A stretch of DNA of 59,144 nt from Nitrospirota bacterium (GTDB taxonomy: Bacteria > Nitrospirota > Thermodesulfovibrionia > Thermodesulfovibrionales > Dissulfurispiraceae): NCBI GenBank assembly GCA_004321915.1, contig SCQE01000074.1, positions 1 to 59,144 of the forward strand, read 5' to 3'. The notes under the pieces are model-generated. The model worked only from the letters and a program-made list of their open reading frames with translations, was not told the DNA's origin and did no database searches. The translations under genes and the position numbers were made by a program. The stretch's first letter is position 1. Each line of letters begins with the position of its first letter. Below, in pieces: positions 25,242 through 33,443 of this stretch.

Positions 25242-26327
25242 CTAATCACCCCGCAGAATTGCGGCAGAATTATATTTCAAGGCGCCTCTTACCGGTATCA
25301 GACTTGAAAATACGGACACGGCAACCCCGATAGAAACAGCTGCCCCGAAAATATAAAAGGGAATGTTTACGAACGAATTGAACGCGCCTTTCGAAACAGC
25401 CTGAATTACTGCAAACCCTATTATAAAACCCCCTATTCCGCCGCAGAGACCTATAAAGACCGCTTCAACTTTATAAAAGAGACCAATTTCCTTCTTTGTA
25501 GCGCCTATTGCCTTCATAAGCCCTATCTCCTTTCTACGTTCAAGCACAGTCGCCCCCATAGTGCTTGCAACACTGACCGAAGCTGAAAATAGGACCACTA
25601 TGGTGATAAGGGCCAGCAATAGCTGGATCTTTTGAAGCAGCAAGTCCTCTGCAACAGCAACTTGGCGCATGGTCTTTACTGAAACGTCTTTAAAGTCCCT
25701 TTTGATATTCGCAACAACGGCATCGAGCGCGCCGGGCATACCCCTTACCAGAACGGCGCTTACTTTCGGAGCAAGGCCTGTAATGCTCCATAAATCCGGA
25801 AGAGACAAGATAAAGGCATTGTCCTCATTTCCTCCCATCTCTACAAAACCCGCCACTAAAAATTCCTTGCCGGGACCGCTGTTTCCCTGACCGACAAGCT
25901 TTATCCTTTTACCCGCTTCGAGTTTCAACGCGCTCTTTAAATTTATACCTACAAGTATTTCTCCCTGCTCCTTCGGCCAGTTGCCCGATAGCCGCCAGCC
26001 TCTTCCTTTTATCTGTTGGAAGTCCAGTCCCACGGACTCAAAAGACATATTTTCAAAAACAACGTTCGCCATAAGTTGAGAAGTCGCTTCCTCCACATTC
26101 GACATGGCAGATATGCGCGCTCCAAAATCTTCAGTCAAATACGCCCCTGCTTCGGTATAGACCACGATGTTCGCTCCATAGGCCCTCAGTTCCGTTCCCA
26201 GCTTTTCCCTTATTCCAACAGTAATCCCCAGTAGACCTGTAATCGCGGTGACCGCCAAAACAACGGCAAAAGAGGCTATGGCAACGCGGCCTTTTCTTTC
26301 GGAAATAGATTTTTTAAAAAAGACCAT
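25242..26327 (-). CDS. FtsX/MacB-type ABC permease, second of pair
   Basis: The protein has 361 residues: an N-terminal helix (about 15-35), a large periplasmic MacB_PCD-like domain (about 40-230) and three C-terminal helices, with ASTMGATVLERRKEIGLMKAIGATKKEIGLFYKVEAVFIG, the typical FtsX coupling region. ATG 26327 is preferred since MVFFKKSISERKGR aligns with the start of the sister permease. A GTG at 26354 with AAGGGG upstream and GTGA overlap is a real alternative. The pair with 26351-27598 corresponds to Cj1661/Cj1662 of the p19 system, thought to act with the periplasmic iron protein. The stop is TAG three bases from a MITE. Confidence 0.87.
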   Translation of the reverse strand: MVFFKKSISERKGRVAIASFAVVLAVTAITGLLGITVGIREKLGTELRAYGANIVVYTEAGAYLTEDFGARISAMSNVEEATSQLMANVVFENMSFESVGLDFQQIKGRGWRLSGNWPKEQGEILVGINLKSALKLEAGKRIKLVGQGNSGPGKEFLVAGFVEMGGNEDNAFILSLPDLWSITGLAPKVSAVLVRGMPGALDAVVANIKRDFKDVSVKTMRQVAVAEDLLLQKIQLLLALITIVVLFSASVSVASTMGATVLERRKEIGLMKAIGATKKEIGLFYKVEAVFIGLCGGIGGFIIGFAVIQAVSKGAFNSFVNIPFYIFGAAVSIGVAVSVFSSLIPVRGALKYNSAAILRGD

Positions 26328-26350
26328 AAATGAGCGCCTCTTGGATGTCC

Positions 26351-27598
26351 TCACTCAGACCCCTTAAGCACAACAGCAGACTTTATCCTCAACGCCCGCT
26401 TTATCGGAAGGACCATGCCGCTGAGAGAAATAAAAAGCGCGCTTCCGAGCGCAACAGGAAACAAAACAGCCCTATGCTCGAAAGCCGTATTGAAGACCTT
26501 GATGCCTATAAATTTAGCTGCGCCTATCGAAAGCAAGTACCCTGCAAAACCTCCCGCTATGCCGATAACAACTCCTTCCGATAAAAAAATAGCTATTATC
26601 TTTGCGCTGTCCGCACCTACCGCCTTCATCAAGCCTATTTCGTCAACCCTTCTCAAGAGGCTCATTATCATCGTTGTGGATACCCCGAGCGCGGAAGCGG
26701 AAAGAGAAATAAAGCAGAGCAGGTACATCAAAAAGCTCAACTTTTCTAGCACCTTGCCTTCTGTGGCCGCAACCTGCCATATCGGTTTGACCCTAGAGTT
26801 ATGAAAGACCTCTTCAAGCTGTTTTGCTATGGATGTCACGTATCCTGTGCAATACCACTTCTCGTATTCGGCCTTGCTCATAGTGGTTTGGTCCTTATAT
26901 GCGAATTCATCCATAGGCGTTGTAAGGGCGCTTACAAGCACCTTTGAGACCTTGCCCCTTAACCCCTTAAATTCCTGTAACGTATCGATATCCATAAGGA
27001 CCTGATCGTCCTCAGCCCCCCCTGTATCCACAATCCCGGATACCACAAAATCAGCGCCGTCCAACTTCAATGAATCACCTTTTTTTACGCCGGACCTCGA
27101 TGCAAACGAGACCCCGACAGCAACATTCCTACTGTTTGAATCAGGCCAAGCGCCGTTAACGTTCCACCACGGAGAAACAGATTTCACACCGGCTTCAAAA
27201 GTTTCGGTTTCACCCGGAAGCGGCAGTTTCTTTGAATACCAAATCCCCAGCAACTTAACATGCTCTTTCTTCCCGCCAAACACGGACGTTGCCTCAGACT
27301 CCAAAAAAGGCGCAACCCCCAATATATTATGCCGCCAGAAAATCACCTTGCTCTTTACAATATCATCCTGTCTGAGATACCTCTTCTGTCCCGTTATATC
27401 GGCCAGACCTTCGATCTTCGGCTCAACAAGTATATTGGCCCCGAAAGCCCGCAACTCATTCGAAACCTTGCTGCTGACGTCCATGGAAAGCGCAATAAGA
27501 GAGGCTGCCATAGCCGTGCCTATGGCTACGGAAAAAACCATAAAAAACATAGCTTTTTTTTGATTGGAAAAAGAACGTTTAAGAAATAGTGCGAGCAT
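26351..27598 (-). CDS. FtsX/MacB-type ABC permease, first of pair
   Basis: The 415-residue protein has the same architecture as its downstream sister: N-terminal helix (MLALFLKRSFSNQKKAMFFMVFSVAIGTAMAASLIALS), large periplasmic domain (about 45-275) and three C-terminal helices containing LGVSTTMIMSLLRRVDEIGLMKAVGADSAKI. The periplasmic part contains a segment with YEKWYCTGYVTSIAKQLEE not seen in the sister. It is the first gene of the five-gene iron operon; 100 bp separates it from the cytochrome gene upstream, and no strong terminator lies between, so read-through from the cytochrome gene is possible. Confidence 0.87.
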   Translation of the reverse strand: MLALFLKRSFSNQKKAMFFMVFSVAIGTAMAASLIALSMDVSSKVSNELRAFGANILVEPKIEGLADITGQKRYLRQDDIVKSKVIFWRHNILGVAPFLESEATSVFGGKKEHVKLLGIWYSKKLPLPGETETFEAGVKSVSPWWNVNGAWPDSNSRNVAVGVSFASRSGVKKGDSLKLDGADFVVSGIVDTGGAEDDQVLMDIDTLQEFKGLRGKVSKVLVSALTTPMDEFAYKDQTTMSKAEYEKWYCTGYVTSIAKQLEEVFHNSRVKPIWQVAATEGKVLEKLSFLMYLLCFISLSASALGVSTTMIMSLLRRVDEIGLMKAVGADSAKIIAIFLSEGVVIGIAGGFAGYLLSIGAAKFIGIKVFNTAFEHRAVLFPVALGSALFISLSGMVLPIKRALRIKSAVVLKGSE

Positions 27599-27697
27599 CG
27601 GATGTAATTATAACATAGAGACTATTTTAGGCAAAAAGAGATAAAACCAAAAATTTATTTACCGGGAAAACATGTCATACAAACAGCCCTCAGCAGG

Positions 27698-28468
27698 CTA
27701 TTTTATATGACATGTCAGGCAGAGAGCGCTTCCTGCGTTTGACTTCCTTAAAAACAGACCGTTTGTTGTGTTATGCGGGTCGTGACAACTCGGACATTCG
27801 ACCATATTTTTGCTGGCACCGTATAAAGGCAGGGTGTCAACTTTACCGCTTACTGCCGCTACAAACTGACTGTTAGAAGGATACACCATCGAAATAGGAT
27901 GGTCGTCAGTAAGATTTATTCCATTAATAACATTTTTTTCGTAACCGGGAATAGTAAGGGGAGCAGCCGCACCACCGCTAAGATCCGGATTATACCACCA
28001 TCCCATCTGCAGGTTTTGCTTGAGAGATGATGTGCCTCCTACGTGACAACTGTTACAATTAACGTTAGCATCAGCAAAATTAGTGCTGAAGGTGTATTTA
28101 GATCCTCCTACATTAAGAAGAACATGCTTACTCTCTGTCGGGGCAGCGCTGTTTATACCGTCATGACACCCCAGACACATAAGTGATGCTGTTGACGGTG
28201 TTGCGTTTTGATGAGTAAATGTGGGGCTATCATACATGGAATATGTACTGAACGACTGCAATGCCCTGTTCCAAAGAGGTTTTACGTCTGTTACAGAACT
28301 CGCAAAGTGGGGGGTATGACAGAAAGCGCATACGCCTATTGCGCCGCCGGACTTTGAAAGGTCATGTTTTGAATTTAAGATTGTGCCCTGGGCAACTACG
28401 GCCATGCCGAGCATAGAAAGAATCATTAAACCGACTACTAGGACTCTTCTTTTCGCTCCGACTTTCAT
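27698..28468 (-). CDS. pentahaem c-type cytochrome, doubled-CXXCH type, periplasmic or extracellular
   Basis: The 256-residue protein has a signal peptide (VLVVGLMILSMLGMAVVAQG) and five haem motifs: CAFCH, CLGCH, CNSCH, CPSCH and CLTCH. Motifs such as CAFCHTPH, CPSCHDPHNTTNG and the early TILNSKHDLSKS are shared with the cytochromes at 37584 and 29642, so these three are paralogues (doubled-CXXCH family). ATG 28468 is chosen because AAGGAGGG lies in front and the signal peptide begins there. It probably moves electrons between the periplasm and the outer-membrane complex encoded nearby. It precedes the iron operon, which hints at iron redox chemistry (inference). Confidence 0.9.
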   Translation of the reverse strand: MKVGAKRRVLVVGLMILSMLGMAVVAQGTILNSKHDLSKSGGAIGVCAFCHTPHFASSVTDVKPLWNRALQSFSTYSMYDSPTFTHQNATPSTASLMCLGCHDGINSAAPTESKHVLLNVGGSKYTFSTNFADANVNCNSCHVGGTSSLKQNLQMGWWYNPDLSGGAAAPLTIPGYEKNVINGINLTDDHPISMVYPSNSQFVAAVSGKVDTLPLYGASKNMVECPSCHDPHNTTNGLFLRKSNAGSALCLTCHIK

Positions 28469-28675
28469 TATCTTTGCCCTCCTTCTTCCAAACTCGATAA
28501 TATTATATGCAAGATACATTCCTGATTTTATTATTTCGTTTTTTATTTAGCATTTCAGCAAATATTCTTAAAAATCAATAGGCAAACAAGCAAGTTATTT
28601 TTTAGCATTCATTAATGAAACAAAAACATATTGCGTGTTTTCACACAGCACTGATGAAAAACTCATTGTTATATA

Positions 28676-28808
28676 TTGTCTGTACATAAACTCTGTTCTT
28701 TCTTCTGTCATTCCCGAAGTTTTTAATCGGGAATCCAGTGTTTTCAATATGTTCTGGATCCCCGGGTCAAGCCCGAGGATGACGACTGCTTACTTTATGG
28801 ACAGACCC
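28676..28808. mobile_element. 133-bp TIR element (MITE), copy 2, intergenic
   Basis: Same length as copies 1 and 3. Ends are TTGTCTGTACATAAA and TTTATGGACAGACCC, both with TA outside. The termini have drifted more than in the other two copies, so this is likely the oldest insertion. It lies in the 464-bp gap between two cytochrome genes; the rest of that gap is AT-rich with no gene seen. Confidence 0.9.
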
Positions 28809-28885
28809 TAATTAAGAAATGACTATGTCTCTTGTTTGGAAAATGTAATAAAAAGGAAAGTTCTTGGAATATCTGTTTATTTATC

Positions 28886-28923
28886 ATCGAGGAGCGTCCA
28901 TAACTACATGAACGCTCCTCGAT
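28886..28923 (-). terminator. strong hairpin after the tetrahaem cytochrome gene
   Basis: ATCGAGGAGCGT (28886-28897) and ACGCTCCTCGAT (28912-28923) form a perfect 12-bp stem with a 14-nt loop, starting 10 nt after the stop of the minus-strand cytochrome. There is no long U tract in either direction, so it may be an RNA-stability hairpin or a rho-assisted terminator instead of a classic intrinsic terminator. Confidence 0.55.
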
Positions 28924-28932
28924 GAACATATT

Positions 28933-29538
28933 CTACCTCTTTTTGGTCTTTTCGCTCTTCGGCGCAGCAGGTTTTTCAGCCGAGTGGGAAGAAGAATCCG
29001 TCATAGAACCGAACAATTTTTCGTTCATACTGTCAAAAAAGCTCGGTCTCTGGCCTGCAACCTTCGGGTCTGCCTTCATCGGATGGCAAACCGCGCAGAA
29101 ACTGTCCATTTTCGAGCCGTTGGCTGTATCCGTTCTCAGATACCTGTAATTGGTGTTAGACGGATGCGGGTCATGACAGCCTACGCATTCGAATTTGCCT
29201 TCCCTTACAAGGTCCTCCGGGACCCGCGCAATCTTGGAGTTGATGTTCTTAATGCCGTAAGGATGACTCATGTGGCCTGCAATCGGTTTAATACCCATGC
29301 CGCCCTTGTCCGGGGCCTGATGACAACCTAAACACAGCGCCGTTATCTCGGTGTACGACTGTTTTGTCTTCGGGTTGATGTCCGATTTGTTCGCCGAAAC
29401 CGCAAAAATAATAGAGTCTTTTGCAACGTGAATACTGTGGCAGCCGGTGCAAACAAGCCCGTCATGCCCTCCTGCAGCAAATGCGCTCAACGGTAAAATG
29501 ACCGCTGCAGCAAAAACAAAAAACCTGAGAAAAACCAT
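28933..29538 (-). CDS. tetrahaem c-type cytochrome
   Basis: The 201-residue protein has a signal peptide (FFVFAAAVILPLSAFAAG) and four haem motifs: CTGCH, CLGCH, CVGCH and CAVCH. Between them are extra histidines (SIHVAK, GHMSHPYG, HPSNT) that can serve as distal ligands. The last 45 residues are low-complexity and K/S-rich (SSSHSAEKPAAPKSEKTKKR), probably a disordered tail. A strong AAGGGGGG precedes the ATG. Located between the decahaem and pentahaem genes, it is likely the soluble periplasmic shuttle of the set. Confidence 0.9.
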   Translation of the reverse strand: MVFLRFFVFAAAVILPLSAFAAGGHDGLVCTGCHSIHVAKDSIIFAVSANKSDINPKTKQSYTEITALCLGCHQAPDKGGMGIKPIAGHMSHPYGIKNINSKIARVPEDLVREGKFECVGCHDPHPSNTNYRYLRTDTANGSKMDSFCAVCHPMKADPKVAGQRPSFFDSMNEKLFGSMTDSSSHSAEKPAAPKSEKTKKR

Positions 29539-29641
29539 AATCCCCCCTTACGCTATATTGCCTGCCGTAAAACAGCAGTTGATTACCTGAAAAACAGACT
29601 TATAAAGATACCACAAAAGAAAAAAAATTTACAAAAACAGA

Positions 29642-31762
29642 CTAAGGATCGCAGCCGAAGCCGCCGCAATTAGGAGTTCCGGGGTTCGTAACGACATGAC
29701 AACTCGTATTGCAATCTGCCTTCACATAGTTTGTCGGACTTGAAGCCTTTCTAAAACCTTGTATCTTCAAGGCATTGGTATTGTTATCATTATAAGGCAT
29801 AACTTCCGAAGAGTAACCTATAAGCCTCGAACGCTTTGCGCCATGCGGCACGGCAACATGACAGTTCACGCATAAATAGTTGTCATGCACCGTGTTGTTA
29901 GCTGTAGGAGCATGGACCTCATTAGAAGAAGCATGACAGTTATTGCAAAACAAATCGGTTGCTCCAGCTTTCCAATCACTCAATTTCCAGTACGTAGTTC
30001 CATCAGATTTTTTAGGCCAGTACTGCCCAGTGCCCTTAAGCATAAACTTTCTATTTGACGCATGCGGGCCCCTCGAATCTGTGCCGGTTTCGGAATCTGC
30101 GCCGTGGCAGTCGCTGCAATACATGGTCTGCGTGCCGACATTAATGTTCCACGGGGCCTTCATCTGCCCTGCGGTTAAAAGCTTCGGTATACTTGAGTTG
30201 TAAAAATTATTCAACCCTGTCATGACCGGATGCCCCGACATATTACGCGGGTTAATCTCCCATGCCACATCGGTAAAATAAACATTCGTCGGATCCGAAA
30301 GACTCTGATAACCTGAAACAGGCGTCGAGCTTGCCGTACCCAGAGCATAAGACGAGTGGCACTTCAGGCATATCTGATACTCATACACGGAAGATTCGTA
30401 AGTGGTATAAGACGAAGCTTGGACCCATGTATAAGTGGTCGAAGTTCCTGCCCACCCCGGTTCGATCCCTGTCACTCCGGGCAATGCGCCTGATTTACTT
30501 ATCTGGTTTGATGTGCTGTCCACTGAAGACGGATACCACGAACCGGCCAAAAGACGCGCCGGGGTGTTTGACGCTTTATGAGGATTATGACAGTCAACAC
30601 ACTCAGAATGCTTAACATCAGCGCCCCATCCGAGGCCTTTGACACCACGAGTGTCTCCTGTAGCATAAAGTGTAGTAGGATAAAGCACATCCAGATTTGT
30701 ATGCTTACCGCTTATAGTGGTGGCAGGATGTTTGTATGTCTTTGTAAAAACAGATTCAATCTTCTTATTGCCGGCTGTAGCGCTTGCTCCGTGGCACGAT
30801 GCTGATGTGCCGTTAAAACATGAGTTCTCCTCTATCTTCCTCAAAAGATACGGGGTCCCGGACCCTGAATGAGACTTATGACAGGCCAGACAGGACGCCT
30901 CGGCTATCGTACTTCCGGGTATCGCCAACGATGAATTATCTCCGCTGTTATCTATGGCAACCGTTGACGTCTTATGAATGCCGGCGCTCCAACCGACCTT
31001 CTGGTGGCAGGTGGTGCAGAGAGCGCCGTTCAGCTTTCCGGCAGTAAGGAACTGGCCGTTAGTGTCGTTGTGCGGGTCATGACAGGAGGTGCATTCGACA
31101 TGCCCCTTAACATTTCCGCCTGAAGGTTTAAACAGTTTAACGCCGGTATAAGGCGAGGGGGTTATCGAAGGCGCGGTATTGTTCAGTTCTATGCCTCTCG
31201 TGCCGCTTCCGAAGGCCTTGGTCTTTGTCGGATCGTATTCTATGGCGATAGGGTGGTCATCCCTCAGGTTAGTGCCTAGAAAAGACGATGACGAAGCTGT
31301 AAGATACCCACCTGTTGTGCCGGTGCCGCTTACATCTCCGATTATAGGCGTACCGGGGGTCGCGGTAATACCACGCAGCATATGAATGGAGCCTAAGGCG
31401 ACTGTGCCGTCATGACAAGAAAGACAGAGGCGGGACAGATACCCTGCCTCATTCGGCAGAGAACCGAGTGTCGTAGGGATATTATATCCGAACCTGTACA
31501 GATAATCGCTGTCATAGAGTTGACCGGATGTGTATGCCGAGGCTGTCATCTCGTGGCTCCACAAAGGAACCGACGGCCTTGCGCCGTGAGGTATGTGGCA
31601 AAACACGCATATCTCGGTTTCTGTGCCTGATTTTATCGCAACACCGAGCGCGTTTTTAGAAAGGTTGTGCTTTGTATTGGTAATAAAAGCGCTCCCTGCA
31701 AAAGACAGAACTGCAGTTCCCATCATTACGAAAACGATTAATATCTTTACAAAATTTTTCAT
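29642..31762 (-). CDS. large multihaem cytochrome c (10 canonical haem motifs plus two variant motifs)
   Basis: The 706-residue protein has a signal peptide (FVKILIVFVMMGTAVLSFAGS). Ten CXXCH motifs are present: CVFCH, CLSCH, CTSCH, CTTCH, CLACH, CVDCH, CLKCH, CSDCH, CNNCH, CVNCH. Two non-canonical motifs also occur: C-x7-C-H (30791-30820) and C-x3-C-H (29696-29713). Early parts (CVFCHIPHG, CLSCHDG, CTSCHDPHNDTNG) match the smaller cytochromes of the cluster. There is no lipobox, so it is likely periplasmic or surface-exposed. The start is set at the signal peptide; GGAGGA lies 12 nt upstream, rather far. The NHL protein gene precedes it by 69 bp. Confidence 0.9.
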   Translation of the reverse strand: MKNFVKILIVFVMMGTAVLSFAGSAFITNTKHNLSKNALGVAIKSGTETEICVFCHIPHGARPSVPLWSHEMTASAYTSGQLYDSDYLYRFGYNIPTTLGSLPNEAGYLSRLCLSCHDGTVALGSIHMLRGITATPGTPIIGDVSGTGTTGGYLTASSSSFLGTNLRDDHPIAIEYDPTKTKAFGSGTRGIELNNTAPSITPSPYTGVKLFKPSGGNVKGHVECTSCHDPHNDTNGQFLTAGKLNGALCTTCHQKVGWSAGIHKTSTVAIDNSGDNSSLAIPGSTIAEASCLACHKSHSGSGTPYLLRKIEENSCFNGTSASCHGASATAGNKKIESVFTKTYKHPATTISGKHTNLDVLYPTTLYATGDTRGVKGLGWGADVKHSECVDCHNPHKASNTPARLLAGSWYPSSVDSTSNQISKSGALPGVTGIEPGWAGTSTTYTWVQASSYTTYESSVYEYQICLKCHSSYALGTASSTPVSGYQSLSDPTNVYFTDVAWEINPRNMSGHPVMTGLNNFYNSSIPKLLTAGQMKAPWNINVGTQTMYCSDCHGADSETGTDSRGPHASNRKFMLKGTGQYWPKKSDGTTYWKLSDWKAGATDLFCNNCHASSNEVHAPTANNTVHDNYLCVNCHVAVPHGAKRSRLIGYSSEVMPYNDNNTNALKIQGFRKASSPTNYVKADCNTSCHVVTNPGTPNCGGFGCDP

Positions 31763-31831
31763 TTTAAGAAAATGTCCTCCATTATTCGAAAACAATTCCC
31801 CATAAAAAAACGATGCAAGAAACAAGCCATT

Positions 31832-32872
31832 TTACTTATTTTTCTTCGATCCGGCTTTTAAATATTTAAAAACCTGAATTCTCTGGTTGTAAGAATCGGC
31901 TACGTATATTATATCATCATTCGAAACGGCAACACCAGCAGGGATCGAAAACTCGCCTGCACTTGTCCCCCTCTGTCCTAGGACCAGCAAAAGCCGTCCT
32001 GTGCGGTCAAATATCTGGACCACTTCGAACAGTGTGTCCGTAACGTATATATTCCCATCACTATCGAGCGCTATTCCCCTCGGGTTCGCAAAGGAACCGG
32101 ACACGTCTCCCCTTTTGCCGAACTGTGAAATGAATTTCCCGTTTTTGTCTAAAACCTGAATACGGCTGTTCATAGCGTCGACTATATACAGATTCCCGTC
32201 GTTACCTATAGTCATCGAAGTGGGCCGGTTGAACTGGGCATCCCCGTCGCCGAATGCGCCTATAGCTTTTTGGTACCTGCCGTCAAGTCCATACACATGA
32301 ATTTTACTTTCGAGCACATCTATAACATAAAGCAAGCGTGCTTTCTTATCTATTGCTATGCCGGCAGGCCTCTGCAGGACCTTTTCGGAACCGATCTCTC
32401 CGATTAACGCCCCTTTTCCATTAAAAACATATACGCGCCTCAGTACGGAATCCGATATGTAAAGATTTCCATCCGCATCGACAGCAACACCTAGGGGCGA
32501 CTCGAACCTCTTGCTGCCCACCCCTTCAATGGCAGAAAACTTCCCCTCTTTCGGATCGAAAATATTGACCGAACTGTTCGCCCTATCGGTCACATAAAGC
32601 TTGCCCGTATCATCGACGGCAATCCCGAAAGGCCTGATAAGAGTTTCGTTTTCTTCCCCGATTATGAATTCCTTAAGCTTCTGGAAAAAGCCTTTTTTGA
32701 TCTGCATGTCATCCGGCTTCGATACCGTATATAGGAATTCTATCTTGGCCTCATGGGGCGGCGGGGGCCAGAACAACGGCTCGCTCTTTTTGCCTTCATC
32801 GATGCGCGGCCCCATACCGAGGCTGAAAAATGTCGCAAGAATTATAAAAAATGTCATTCCCTTGGTCTTCAT
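31832..32872 (-). CDS. NHL-repeat beta-propeller protein, exported
   Basis: The 346-residue protein has a short signal (MTFFIILATFFSLGMG), a proline-rich stretch (LFWPPPPHEAKIEFLYTV) and then five to six NHL repeats (IAVDDTGKLYVTDRANSSVNIFD, VAVDADGNLYISDSVLRRVYVF and so on) forming a beta-propeller. It is a clear paralogue of the protein at 36260, but lacks its lipobox cysteine. In other electron-transferring bacteria NHL proteins sit beside porin-cytochrome genes, where they may serve as assembly platforms. The DUF559 element lies directly upstream. Confidence 0.85.
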   Translation of the reverse strand: MKTKGMTFFIILATFFSLGMGPRIDEGKKSEPLFWPPPPHEAKIEFLYTVSKPDDMQIKKGFFQKLKEFIIGEENETLIRPFGIAVDDTGKLYVTDRANSSVNIFDPKEGKFSAIEGVGSKRFESPLGVAVDADGNLYISDSVLRRVYVFNGKGALIGEIGSEKVLQRPAGIAIDKKARLLYVIDVLESKIHVYGLDGRYQKAIGAFGDGDAQFNRPTSMTIGNDGNLYIVDAMNSRIQVLDKNGKFISQFGKRGDVSGSFANPRGIALDSDGNIYVTDTLFEVVQIFDRTGRLLLVLGQRGTSAGEFSIPAGVAVSNDDIIYVADSYNQRIQVFKYLKAGSKKNK

Positions 32873-32937
32873 ATAATCACCTCACAGTTCAAATTATTAT
32901 ACGTCAGTTGAACCACATAGTTCACAGAGTTTTTCAG

Positions 32938-33417
32938 CTCTTTCTCATCTTGTGTGGGTAGTTTCTTCCCCTCCCTTGAGGGGAGGGGATTGAGGGGAGG
33001 GTGTCCTATGAAGCCTCTCCCTTATTGTTTCAAGAACTCCGCTTGTATTCGTAAAAACCTCGTTATCCCAAAAACGAATAACAGTGTAGCCTTCTTTTTC
33101 AAGCCAAGCATCTCTTTGCCCGTCCTTCAGAGTTTCATCCGGCAAAGCATGCTGACCGCCATCCAATTCAATAATCAGCCTTTTTTCAAGGCAAACAAAA
33201 TCGGCAATATACTTTCCAATAGGGTGCTGCCGTCTAAACCTCATACCTTCAAAACGGCCTGCCCGCAAACGGCTCCATAACAGCAACTCCAAATCCGTTG
33301 ACCTTTTTCTCAGGCCTTTTGCAAGCTGTGTTAATCCTTTTGCCATCGATTTAATCACCCTCTCCCTCCCCTCTCACCTCAAGGGAGAGGAACTTACCCA
33401 CTTGAAGTGAGAAAGAA
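32938..33417. mobile_element. candidate mobile unit: DUF559 nuclease gene between long inverted repeats
   Basis: About 60 bp on the left (32938-33003) and 65 bp on the right (33351-33417) are imperfect inverted repeats. Reading inward both show CTTTCTCA, then GTGGGTA and TTC, then the palindrome CTCCCTTGAGG and a GGGAG-GGGTG tail. Between them is one gene, a DUF559 nuclease, whose last 20 codons lie inside the left repeat. The unit sits between the beta-barrel and NHL genes of the cytochrome cluster. The palindrome is the one found in the 136-bp element and inside the gene at 50477. Confidence 0.6.
32945..33346 (-). CDS. DUF559 endonuclease-like protein (Vsr-fold)
   Basis: The 133-residue protein is of the DUF559 type: LRKRSTDLELLLWSRLRAGRFEGMRFRRQHPIGKYIADFVC, then LIIELDGGQHA and DAWLEKEGYTVIRFWDNEV. 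The D in ADFVC, E-L-D and Q-H form a Vsr/PD-(D/E)xK-like active site, so DNA cleavage is plausible. The C-terminal tail (TPSPQSPPLKGGEE) is not conserved domain sequence but translated repeat. ATG 33346 is preferred over an in-frame GTG at 33358. DUF559 proteins often lie near such repeats in other genomes (from memory); the function is not established. Confidence 0.85.
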   Translation of the reverse strand: MAKGLTQLAKGLRKRSTDLELLLWSRLRAGRFEGMRFRRQHPIGKYIADFVCLEKRLIIELDGGQHALPDETLKDGQRDAWLEKEGYTVIRFWDNEVFTNTSGVLETIRERLHRTPSPQSPPLKGGEETTHTR

Positions 33418-33443
33418 CCAGTTAGGATAATTGCAAACCATAT

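Noticed and set aside
20039-28468. Magnetosome gene island, suggested by radical SAM, iron transport and cytochrome genes
   Set aside because: No mam or mad gene recognised; the iron genes fit the FetMP/p19 system.
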